Source of the DNA: a virus
IMG/VR virus record: IMGVR_UViG_3300036444_000037
Location: 1 to 36,114 of that record
Strand: one strand, 5' to 3'
DNA length: 36,114 bases
Within the stretch, counting starts at the first letter, position 1. The number at the start of each line of letters is the position of its first letter. The notes under the pieces are model-generated. The model was given only the letters and a program-made list of their open reading frames with translations, searched no databases and was not told where the DNA came from. Shown one piece after another: positions 29,986-36,114 of the stretch. Both the position numbers and the translations under genes were made by a program.

Positions 29986-31034
29986 GCCATCCACTCCACG
30001 TCGCGGTTCTGCCACGCGGCCTGCAGGTGCTTCAGCGCCAGGACTTCACCGGCTCCAGCCGCTGCCATGGAGGCCAGCTTCATGGTCTTGTCGATCTGGC
30101 CGAGTGCCCCGCCCTTCAGCCCGACGCCGACAAGGAACTTGACTGCCTCCGGTTCGGTCACGCCCCAGGCGTGGATAAAGGTCGTCATGTCCGCGACATC
30201 TGGCTTTTTGCGCAGGAGCCGCTTGCCGATACGCCGCTTGATCTGGGCATAGGACGGACCGTCCGTGCGCCCGTCCTTGCCGCCCTTGAAACGCCCGTAA
30301 ATTTCGGTGTTGCCGACCAGAGCGACGCCGCATTTGTAGACGTCGACGAAATGGCGCAGCTGGTTAACCGCATCGTCGGTCAGGTTCTGCGCCTCGTCTA
30401 CGATCAGGAGTGCCGATGCGCCGCCCCTGGCTTCGAGCCTCTTCCCGATGGCGCGCGTCAGTTTCGCCGGATTGTGGACCATTACATCCAGTGTCGCCGC
30501 CAACTCCATCAGCATGCCGTGGACAGTCTTGGAGTGCGGCGACATCGTCACCATGAAGACGTGTGGCCGGGTGTTTGCGAAGTGCTCGGAAGCCTCGGTC
30601 TTGCCCATGCCGGCTTCCAGGGTGATGATCACCATATCGGCGGCGATCTGCGCCCAGTGCAGCGTCGCTATGACGTCCCGCGCCACATTGGTGTTCAAGA
30701 ATTTGGGCGATGTCGGGATGCCCGCGAGAAGGCCGGCTGTCTCTTCGAGAGCGTCAAGCCATTGCTGGACTTGCCGGTTGGTGTTGTCGAGCCTGCCGGT
30801 GTATTTCGCTGAATACCACTGGCTGAAGGTTCCTTCAGCCATGCCGATACGCCGCGATACCTCGGCCTTGCTAAGCCCCTGGGTGGTGGCCACGGCAATC
30901 ACTTGGTCGATCAGCACCCACCACGCCTGGACATCGACCTCTGTCCGGTTGGAGAGCATGGTGTCGGGACCGCTCAACGGACGTTCCCACACTGGCGTAC
31001 CCTTGATCTGGGTTGTGCCCACGATTTCGTTCAT
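29982..31034 (-). CDS. B: MuB-like transposition AAA+ ATPase
   Basis: A 350-aa protein of the MuB type, the target-DNA binding activator of transposition. An HTH lies near residues 52-75 (LSKAEVSRRIGMAEGTFSQW). Walker A is EAGMGKTEA (Lys 145, Thr 146), Walker B is LLIVDEAQN (Asp 213, Glu 214). The C-terminal helical part (FLVGVGLKGGALGQIDK) ends the chain. MuB polymerises on DNA with ATP and delivers target DNA to MuA. GAGGAA lies upstream of the ATG; it begins 56 bases after the transposase stop. Confidence 0.92.
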   Translation of the reverse strand: MNEIVGTTQIKGTPVWERPLSGPDTMLSNRTEVDVQAWWVLIDQVIAVATTQGLSKAEVSRRIGMAEGTFSQWYSAKYTGRLDNTNRQVQQWLDALEETAGLLAGIPTSPKFLNTNVARDVIATLHWAQIAADMVIITLEAGMGKTEASEHFANTRPHVFMVTMSPHSKTVHGMLMELAATLDVMVHNPAKLTRAIGKRLEARGGASALLIVDEAQNLTDDAVNQLRHFVDVYKCGVALVGNTEIYGRFKGGKDGRTDGPSYAQIKRRIGKRLLRKKPDVADMTTFIHAWGVTEPEAVKFLVGVGLKGGALGQIDKTMKLASMAAAGAGEVLALKHLQAAWQNRDVEWMA

Positions 31035-31057
31035 CTAAAAGGTTCCTCGGTTTGGCT

Positions 31058-31073
31058 GCCCGTTCGTGCGGGC
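31058..31073. other. Short hairpin between transposase and MuB genes
   Basis: GCCCG (31058-31062) and CGGGC (31069-31073) with a 6-base loop form a small stem next to the strong terminator. It lies in the A-B gap (31035-31089). On the minus strand it may add structure to the B leader. Confidence 0.3.
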
Positions 31074-31079
31074 GGTTTG

Positions 31080-31109
31080 TCGGGCGGGATCACTCCCGCC
31101 CGTTTTTTT
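31080..31109 (+). terminator. Strong intrinsic terminator facing the plus strand
   Basis: CGGGCGGGA (31081-31089) pairs with TCCCGCCCG (31094-31102), followed by seven T (31103-31109). This is a perfect rho-independent terminator for transcription on the plus strand. On the minus strand it covers the transposase stop and has no T run. It would end antisense RNA entering the transposase gene from the left. Confidence 0.8.
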
Positions 31110-33093
31110 CGGAACCGTACTCGGCACTTACCGGCTCATTCCCAACCGATGCGTCGGCGGGGAATTGGTGGATCGTGGCGCCGCCCGAAATGAGGTGCAG
31201 TGCCCGAGAAAAATGGCGTTCAAAATCTGCTTGCTCGGCCACCTGTTCGGCGCGCGCCGCCTGGACAGCGAGATTGCCGGTGACCAGACGAGTGATGCGC
31301 GGCGTCGGCTGTGGCCGCTTCGGTGCTTCCAGATCGCCGCGTGTCAGGATTGCGGCAAGGTCTTCAGCAGACAGCCTGGCGTGGGCGCGCTTCTCTGCCG
31401 CGAGGGCCTTCTGATAATCGTTGCGCGCCTTGGCATGCAGGCGAGCCGCCTCCGCGTCGTGGAAGCCAGCATCAACGATGCACTCGGCCTCGCAGATCAG
31501 TACATTGGCTTGGTCATAGACACGCAACGGCTTGGTCAGGTGATCGGGATCGAAGCGCACCGTGACGTACCGGCCAGCGTGAGCATTCAATTCGCGTGAC
31601 CAGTAGCGGTTTCCGAACAGATGGATTTCACCGCTGCCGCGTTGGGCGCGAATACGCTCTGCGGCAAGCAGCCAGAGCGCCCGCTGCGCCGCCGTGGGCC
31701 GACGCACGATGGCGTGCTCCAATCCGGCCGCGAACGTCTCATCGAAACTGCGGCCGGCACAGATGGTAGCCGTTCGACCGCTGCGCCGATTGTGTTCCTC
31801 GATCTGCTTGGCGACATGTGCCCGCATCGTGTCGATGGGAACAGCGCGCGAGGCATAGTTCTCGGGCTTGGCGTCCGGTTTGTTGCCGGTGTAAGCGCCA
31901 GCACAAATCGGATGCCGGGCGATGTCGTCGGCGATATCGCGCCATGCACGTTCGATAGGCTTGGACTGGCCGGAGTATGGCAGTGTCCAGCTGAGTTCGA
32001 CACCAAGTGCGGTGAGCAAGCCTTCCGGCTCTTCCTCTCGCACCTTGAAGCGATAGCGGTTGACGCTGCCGCCGCTGATCCACTTCGAAGCAAAAGCCCG
32101 GCCGTTGTCGAGGGTGATGATTTCCGGGATGCCGTGCGCCTCGACCATATCGCCGATGACCAGGCGCACGGTTTCCTTGTTTTCGCTATCGGTCAGACGC
32201 CAAGCGAGGATCTTGCCCGAATAGAGATCCTGTATGGCCAATAGGTACAGGCGGACGATGCGATCGTCGTCCAGGCGAACGAACACGTCGAGCTTATGGC
32301 CGTCCATGTTGACGGCCTGCATGGCGTGCAGGTGATCGCGCGTGCGGCGCTGTGCGGGGTAAAGCGTCTTTGCCTTATCCTTCCCTTTGCGGGCCAGCGT
32401 TTGGACGGCTTCCGGCACCTCGGCATTGAGCCGGCGACGCAGCGATCGCTCCGATGGGATTGGCGCCCACTTTTCCTTGCAAGCGGCTTCGGTCAGCCGG
32501 CGATAGCATGACGAAAAGGACGGCTCCTCGGGACGTAAGAAATCCGAGGTGAGGAACTCCCACGCATCGGGATGACAGGGATCGCGTTCGCTGGTCGAAG
32601 AAAACGATGGAGCAAGTGCTGCCAGCCAGTCTTCCCGATCAATGCCCTGGATCAGCCCTTGCCAGTTGTAAATGACCCGGACGCTGACATCGTGACGTGC
32701 TGCCGCAAGTGTCACGGCTGCATTCACCGCCATACCCGAACGGGTCAAATTGTCGGCATGGACCAGGATACGCAGCCGGTTTTCGCAGGTCTCCTTATGC
32801 TCTTTCGAAAGCGCCTCGAAACGGAGCCACAATCCATTGCGGATAGCGGCATCGGCAGTGTTAGCGCCGGGCTCCGAATGAACGATCAGCAGGCGTGTCT
32901 GCGCTGCCGAGGGCAAGAGTGAATAGTGGTATTCCCATTGCTGCTTGGTCTTTGCAGCGACCTTGCGGGCTCCCCCTGCAACGGAGCGCCAACCACGCTC
33001 ACCGGCCAGCCGCTTTAGACTGGAATGGCTATTTGGGAGGCCGGGCAGCCTTGCCGCCGCCAGTTCCGCAAGCGTGAACCACTCTTTCTGCAT
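31090..33093 (-). CDS. A: DDE transposase, MuA type
   Basis: A 667-aa transposase. The N-terminus (KEWFTLAELAAARLPGLPN, GERGWR) is the Mu-type winged helix that binds the internal enhancer. The core holds the DDE triad: Asp 264 in NMDGHKLDV, Asp 329 in ITLDNGRAFASKW, Glu 381 in SKPIERAWRDI, against Mu D269/D336/E392. The C-terminal domain contacts MuB. The ATG at 33093 overlaps the upstream stop as TGATG; a TTG at 33096 is less likely. All catalytic residues are present, so the enzyme looks intact. It drives both integration and replication by transposition. Confidence 0.95.
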   Translation of the reverse strand: MQKEWFTLAELAAARLPGLPNSHSSLKRLAGERGWRSVAGGARKVAAKTKQQWEYHYSLLPSAAQTRLLIVHSEPGANTADAAIRNGLWLRFEALSKEHKETCENRLRILVHADNLTRSGMAVNAAVTLAAARHDVSVRVIYNWQGLIQGIDREDWLAALAPSFSSTSERDPCHPDAWEFLTSDFLRPEEPSFSSCYRRLTEAACKEKWAPIPSERSLRRRLNAEVPEAVQTLARKGKDKAKTLYPAQRRTRDHLHAMQAVNMDGHKLDVFVRLDDDRIVRLYLLAIQDLYSGKILAWRLTDSENKETVRLVIGDMVEAHGIPEIITLDNGRAFASKWISGGSVNRYRFKVREEEPEGLLTALGVELSWTLPYSGQSKPIERAWRDIADDIARHPICAGAYTGNKPDAKPENYASRAVPIDTMRAHVAKQIEEHNRRSGRTATICAGRSFDETFAAGLEHAIVRRPTAAQRALWLLAAERIRAQRGSGEIHLFGNRYWSRELNAHAGRYVTVRFDPDHLTKPLRVYDQANVLICEAECIVDAGFHDAEAARLHAKARNDYQKALAAEKRAHARLSAEDLAAILTRGDLEAPKRPQPTPRITRLVTGNLAVQAARAEQVAEQADFERHFSRALHLISGGATIHQFPADASVGNEPVSAEYGSEKNGRE

Positions 33094-33554
33094 CAACGCC
33101 CCCGCCGCTTAACATCGACAGGGACGGCACGCAGAGCCTTGAGCCTCCGCGTCAATACGCGCTGTTCCTGCTGCAGCAATGCGATTTCGGCGAGACGCGC
33201 TTCGTCGCCCTCCAACAGGGTCAGCCCATCCTCCGAGACCACCATGTCCCAAAGCCAGACCGCTCCGGTGGCGCGAACGAACGCCTTGAACCGTGGAATG
33301 CTTATATCGTGGGCGGCTTTGCTCTCAGCCGTGTAACTGTCGATCGTCGCTTTGCTGATCGAAGGCAGGCCAAGATACTGAGCCATCCGGGCGGCAATGA
33401 CAGGCCGCTCGTAGGGACATTGACGGATCGCCTCGGCCATTGCCCGCTTCAACTTGGCCCGGAACCTCTGCAAGTCGATGCGCTCGGCAGCCGCTCGGAC
33501 CGGAAAAATCGCCTCCTCGAACATGTCGAATTGGTCGGGATGGAGCCTGCTCAT
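33093..33554 (-). CDS. Early protein, unknown function, before the transposase
   Basis: A 153-aa protein. The N-terminal part is helical and basic (DLQRFRAKLKRAMAEAI), with PYERPVIAARMAQYLGLPSI resembling an HTH, then SKATIDSYTAESKAAHDISI and a C-terminal charged helix. It might be a DNA-binding accessory of transposition or regulation. Not recognised with certainty. Start and stop overlap the ParB-like and transposase genes (ATGA and TGATG). Confidence 0.6.
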   Translation of the reverse strand: MSRLHPDQFDMFEEAIFPVRAAAERIDLQRFRAKLKRAMAEAIRQCPYERPVIAARMAQYLGLPSISKATIDSYTAESKAAHDISIPRFKAFVRATGAVWLWDMVVSEDGLTLLEGDEARLAEIALLQQEQRVLTRRLKALRAVPVDVKRRGR

Positions 33555-34384
33555 GCCGCCTGCTCCTGACCTACTGCTGCTGTCACCTCGGCAAGGAAGC
33601 GAGCGCGTGTGTCGGAGTTGGCGCGGGACCAGGCGTCGACCAGCGAGGAGAAGATCGCCATTTGTGGGTCAGTCTTCGGGCGCTGCCCCTCCACCAACGT
33701 CAGCGCCTTTGGCAGGTTCGGACCCTCGGCCCTTATGGCAACCGCCACCTTTCGCTGCTTGGCTGGCTCCATCTTCGCAAGCTTCAGAAGAGCGGACTGG
33801 TTGTCCGCCAACGGCGTTCCACGCGTCGCTGCGCGCATATCGGGATGGAGGTGGCGGGCGATCTGATCGAGGCGTTTTGCAGACGCTTTCGATATCCCCA
33901 GCCGGTCGGCGACATGCTGCGCGAAACCGGCCTCGGCCTCGGCAGCAATCAAATCGACGACGCTTGTCGAGGAATTAGGCTCACGTTGAGCCTGATTGCG
34001 CGGGCCGGAGCGTATGGTGCCGTGCTTCTGCTGCCAAACTTCCCGGTAGGTAGCGACAAAGACGGCGCGATCAATCACTGAAAGGTCATTGCGGAACAGG
34101 TTTTCCGTAATCTCCATGAGCTGTGCTTCGGCCTTATCCGCCTCCACAACTACAGCGTCGATTTCAGCTTCATCGTTCAGCACGATGGCGCGCAAACGAT
34201 GGGCACCAGCCACCAGCGTGTAGGCACCAGCTTTGGAAGCCGGTGTCGACCTCACGGAAATGGGATTGATAAGCCCATGCTCGACGATCGACTGTGCGAT
34301 CGCGATGGCGTGTTCCTCTTCGACGGCGCGCAACCGGTCGGGCACTGCGATATCGGCAACTTTGATCCGGCGAAACTCGGCCAT
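33551..34384 (-). CDS. ParB-like nuclease-domain protein
   Basis: A 277-aa protein with a ParB N-terminal domain: IAVPDRLRAVEEEHAIAIAQ, VEHGLINPISVR, the YTLVAGAHRLRA box and the ITENLFRNDLSVIDRAVF box, followed by an HTH-like GISKASAKRLDQIARH. Typical for ParB/Srx folds that bind CTP or cut DNA. In plasmids it partitions DNA; in a transposable phage the job is unknown. ATG 34384 overlaps the upstream stop as TGATG (a GTG at 34387 is the alternative). It is placed between a DnaA-domain gene and the transposase. Confidence 0.85.
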   Translation of the reverse strand: MAEFRRIKVADIAVPDRLRAVEEEHAIAIAQSIVEHGLINPISVRSTPASKAGAYTLVAGAHRLRAIVLNDEAEIDAVVVEADKAEAQLMEITENLFRNDLSVIDRAVFVATYREVWQQKHGTIRSGPRNQAQREPNSSTSVVDLIAAEAEAGFAQHVADRLGISKASAKRLDQIARHLHPDMRAATRGTPLADNQSALLKLAKMEPAKQRKVAVAIRAEGPNLPKALTLVEGQRPKTDPQMAIFSSLVDAWSRANSDTRARFLAEVTAAVGQEQAA

Positions 34385-34740
34385 CACGCGGCATCCTTCA
34401 TCAGTTGGTCATGGAAAAGATCGCCGGCCCGCAAGGACATCCGACGATAGGAACGCTCGAACAGCGGCTCATCCAGCCGGTTGTCGACGGTCATGATGGC
34501 GCCAGCGACAGTTGACCGGGCAAGGCCGGTCATCGCCACGATGCGGCGGCGCGGGGTATCGAAGCGGCTCGCGAAAATATGGATGGCAATCTGCCGCGCC
34601 AGATGCGCGTCGAAAAACTCGTGCGGCGGATCGATAATGAAGCGTAGCGGCAGGTGTTTGAAACCAAGCTGCACGCCAGCATAGCAACTGGCGAGCATAA
34701 CCCGCAGGCGCTCTTGCTCGGAATATGGGTTCAACGGCAT
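34384..34740 (-). CDS. DnaA domain IV-like DNA-binding protein
   Basis: A 118-aa protein whose middle, ARQIAIHIFASRFDTPRRRI then VAMTGLARSTVAGAI and TVDNRL, resembles the C-terminal DNA-binding domain IV of DnaA, without the AAA+ part. The role is unknown; it might bind DnaA boxes, or compete with host DnaA. GAGG lies 8 bases before the ATG. It is coupled to the ParB-like gene (TGATG). The combination resembles a plasmid replication/partition unit. Confidence 0.7.
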   Translation of the reverse strand: MPLNPYSEQERLRVMLASCYAGVQLGFKHLPLRFIIDPPHEFFDAHLARQIAIHIFASRFDTPRRRIVAMTGLARSTVAGAIMTVDNRLDEPLFERSYRRMSLRAGDLFHDQLMKDAA

Positions 34741-34744
34741 CGAC

Positions 34745-35065
34745 TTACCTCACAAACAGCCGGACCAGGATCGAAATGCAGGCGACGTTCACGGTCAGCA
34801 GGACAGAGACGACGAGATAAATTTCCGCCGCTCGGGAGACCCTTGAACGCGACGGAATGAAGAGGTTTCGGGTGACGATTTTGGCAGGCGCTTTCGTCAT
34901 TGTGGCGCGCGCCCTGCTGGGGGAGATTGTGTGGGTGGCGCGGAACGGAAATGCGGGCCTGACAGCCGGAGCGGCGCTCTCGACCAACGGGGAATGCTGC
35001 CGCTCTGCCGGGACGACCGGACGAAAAAGGCTAGAGCAGTCCCGGTTCTGGATCGCGCCACGCAT
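34745..35065 (-). CDS. Small C-terminal membrane-anchored early protein
   Basis: A 106-aa protein. A disordered Pro/Arg/Ala-rich N-terminal part (residues 1-75) is followed by a transmembrane helix at about 80-103 (AAEIYLVVSVLLTVNVACIS) and a short basic end. A tail-anchored topology is suggested. ATG 35065 overlaps the Ner stop as TGATG with GGAAGG at 7 bases; a start at 34900 (51 aa) lacks a good ribosome site. Not recognised. It may act at the membrane early in infection, for example on superinfection; this is a guess. Confidence 0.55.
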   Translation of the reverse strand: MRGAIQNRDCSSLFRPVVPAERQHSPLVESAAPAVRPAFPFRATHTISPSRARATMTKAPAKIVTRNLFIPSRSRVSRAAEIYLVVSVLLTVNVACISILVRLFVR

Positions 35066-35355
35066 CAAGCGGCCTTCCGCTGAGCAGCGGGCTTATCCGC
35101 GGTGCTTTTGGATATGAGGTGGGGGTCCAGGATGCGGTTGCGTGTTTTCGGATAGCGATCCGCGAAGAGGATCTCGACCCGCACACCGATGAAGTCCGCG
35201 ATGGCGCGCTCGGCTTTCTCGTTGGGGCGCGTCCAGATATTCTTGACTCCGGAGAGCGGTAGCCCGTACCGCTTGGAGATGCCTTCCAGCGTCATTTTTT
35301 CACGGCGCATGAAGGCAAGGATCGAGTGACGATCCCATTCTTGGGATTTTGTCAT
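35065..35355 (-). CDS. ner: Ner-like transcriptional regulator
   Basis: A 96-aa protein of the Ner/Nlp family. The core HSILAFMRREKMTLEGISKR, then YGLPLSGVKNIWTRPNEKAE and RAIADFIGVRVEILFADRYP, is the family signature, including its HTH. Ner dampens the early promoter and the repressor promoter in Mu. ATG 35355 has GAGGAG 5 bases upstream; the open frame to 35502 reaches into the operator region and is not used. It is first in the early operon. The leader has a GC-rich hairpin. Confidence 0.88.
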   Translation of the reverse strand: MTKSQEWDRHSILAFMRREKMTLEGISKRYGLPLSGVKNIWTRPNEKAERAIADFIGVRVEILFADRYPKTRNRILDPHLISKSTADKPAAQRKAA

Positions 35356-35371
35356 CAGGGTCTCCTCGATC

Positions 35372-35400
35372 GGCGGATGTTGGCGCATCCGCCTTTTGTT
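35372..35400 (+). terminator. Plus-strand terminator / ner leader hairpin
   Basis: GGCGGATG (35372-35379) pairs with CATCCGCC (35386-35393), loop TTGGCG, followed by TTTTGTT. On the plus strand it is an intrinsic terminator in front of the repressor region. On the minus strand it is a hairpin in the ner leader, about 10 bases before the ribosome site. Confidence 0.6.
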
Positions 35401-35459
35401 GGTGGTTGGTTGTGCAATAGTCGCCTGATGTTTCCGGCGACGAAGGTAGGGGTAGCAAT

Positions 35460-35504
35460 AAGTTGCCACATCGTCAATCGCGAATTGGCAACTTCTTGCC
35501 ACAT
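35460..35504. promoter_or_regulatory. Operator with 9-bp inverted repeat between repressor and ner
   Basis: AAGTTGCCA (35460-35468) and TGGCAACTT (35486-35494) are a perfect inverted repeat, 17 bases apart. TTGCCACAT also recurs directly at 35463-35471 and 35496-35504, 33 bases apart, close to three helix turns. The second copy overlaps the repressor start region. TTGACG on the minus strand (35477-35472) might be a -35 for the ner operon. This fits an operator shared by repressor and Ner. Confidence 0.65.
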
Positions 35505-35511
35505 GATGCTG

Positions 35512-36114
35512 ATGTCTGAATTTTCTGAACGTATCCGCGACGTTGCCGAGGAAGTTGGCGGCTTGCAGCGCTTAGCCGAATTGATCGATGTGCCGAGACG
35601 GACGCTTGGTTCTTGGCTGCAGGGCAGGAAACCCAAACCGGATGCAATCCAGAAGATTGCAGCGGCCGGGGAGGTGAACCTTGAATGGTTGATTGCCGGC
35701 GTTGGCGAGAAATTCACCAACGAAAAACGGGATCGCATCGCCGAGAAACAGCGCCAGGAGCACGAATTCTTGGTTGATTTGAGCCGGGGCGTTCAGGCGG
35801 TAGAGCAACACAGGCGAGAGAACGATCCACTTTATGACATGGATGTCCGATCGCGCGCGCCACTGGTTGACGTGGCGTTGCTTGAGCGGATGGCGCGCGT
35901 GGTGGAAGAAGTGCACAAAGACGCAGGTATTAGGATAGCACCTGCAAAAATCTCGGCCGAAGCTGGTGCGCTCTACAACGAGCTGTTGGCCAGACTATTA
36001 AATCCGGCCGATACGGAAGAGGTCGAAGCGGTCCTACCTCAACTCCGCCATTTCCTAAAAAAGCGCCTGGAGCAAGCAGCTGCCGAACCCGGTACCGGCA
36101 AACGCTCGGCCTGA
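35512..36114 (+). CDS. XRE-type phage repressor
   Basis: A 200-aa repressor facing the early operon. The XRE HTH covers residues about 14-45 (GGLQRLAELIDVPRRTLGSW), followed by AIQKIAAAGEVNLEWLIAGV. The C-terminal half is helical and has no S24/LexA peptidase motif, so SOS cleavage is not expected; Mu-like repressors are controlled by Clp proteases instead. The start is uncertain: ATGs at 35503, 35506 and 35512 follow the operator with no good ribosome site, so a leaderless message is possible. The ORF track frame further upstream is through the operator. The window ends at its stop codon. Confidence 0.85.
   Translation: MSEFSERIRDVAEEVGGLQRLAELIDVPRRTLGSWLQGRKPKPDAIQKIAAAGEVNLEWLIAGVGEKFTNEKRDRIAEKQRQEHEFLVDLSRGVQAVEQHRRENDPLYDMDVRSRAPLVDVALLERMARVVEEVHKDAGIRIAPAKISAEAGALYNELLARLLNPADTEEVEAVLPQLRHFLKKRLEQAAAEPGTGKRSA

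Noticed and set aside
34745-34900. Short 51-aa form of the small membrane protein starting at 34900
   Set aside because: Possible, but it has no ribosome site at proper spacing, whereas ATG 35065 has GGAAGG and TGATG coupling.
1-36114. CRISPR array, tRNA, rRNA or IS element
   Set aside because: No regularly spaced repeats, cloverleaf, rRNA segment or IS ends were seen; the only transposase is the phage A gene.

Overview
The window is almost one complete Mu-like transposable (saltatory) prophage with a contractile tail. It reads from right to left on the minus strand. High GC, GC-rich wobble positions, and early genes of ParB-like and DnaA-domain type next to a MuA/MuB pair suggest an alphaproteobacterial host, most likely Hyphomicrobiales (Rhizobiales). 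That host assignment is inference. No host gene, tRNA, CRISPR array or IS element is visible. The window stops exactly at the repressor stop codon, so the left phage end lies beyond 36114. The right end lies beyond position 1.

Layout from right to left. (1) Control region, 36114-35065: an XRE-type repressor on the plus strand faces a Ner-like regulator on the minus strand across an inverted-repeat operator. (2) Early operon, 35065-25758: a small membrane protein, a DnaA-domain protein, a ParB-like protein, an unknown protein, the MuA-type DDE transposase, the MuB-type ATPase, then eleven small genes including DUF3164, DUF2786-like and GemA. Nearly every junction is an ATGA, GTGA or TGATG overlap, so the block is probably translationally coupled. 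(3) A plus-strand exported protein (25300-25752) sits as a moron between the early genes and the Mor-like late activator (GTG start at 25231). (4) Lysis and packaging, 24754-20336: GH108 endolysin with a C-terminal membrane helix, holin, TraR-type zinc finger, DUF2730, a winged-helix-like protein, and small and large terminase. (5) Head, 20339-13137: portal, F-like minor head protein with a nuclease/toxin-like tail domain, a 35-aa ORF, gp31-like protein, protease with nested scaffold, cement protein, major capsid and head-tail connector proteins. (6) Tail, 13134-143: gp37, DUF2635, sheath, tube, assembly chaperone with a -1 frameshift, tape measure, N, P, gp45 spike, PAAR tip, gp46, gp47, gp48, a beta-helix tail fibre and a fibre-assembly-like protein.

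The genes work as a Mu life cycle: the repressor/Ner switch gates the early operon, A and B transpose and replicate the genome, Mor turns on late genes, and head and tail modules assemble the virion before lysis. The most interesting unexplained signals are a 22-bp near-palindrome with a CG tract found upstream of three late gene blocks (lysozyme, protease, gp46), the plasmid-like DnaA/ParB pair placed before the transposase, the head protein with a fused nuclease-like domain, the exported moron, overlapping alternative hairpins after the capsid gene, and a 35-aa ORF joined to both neighbours by ATGA overlaps.
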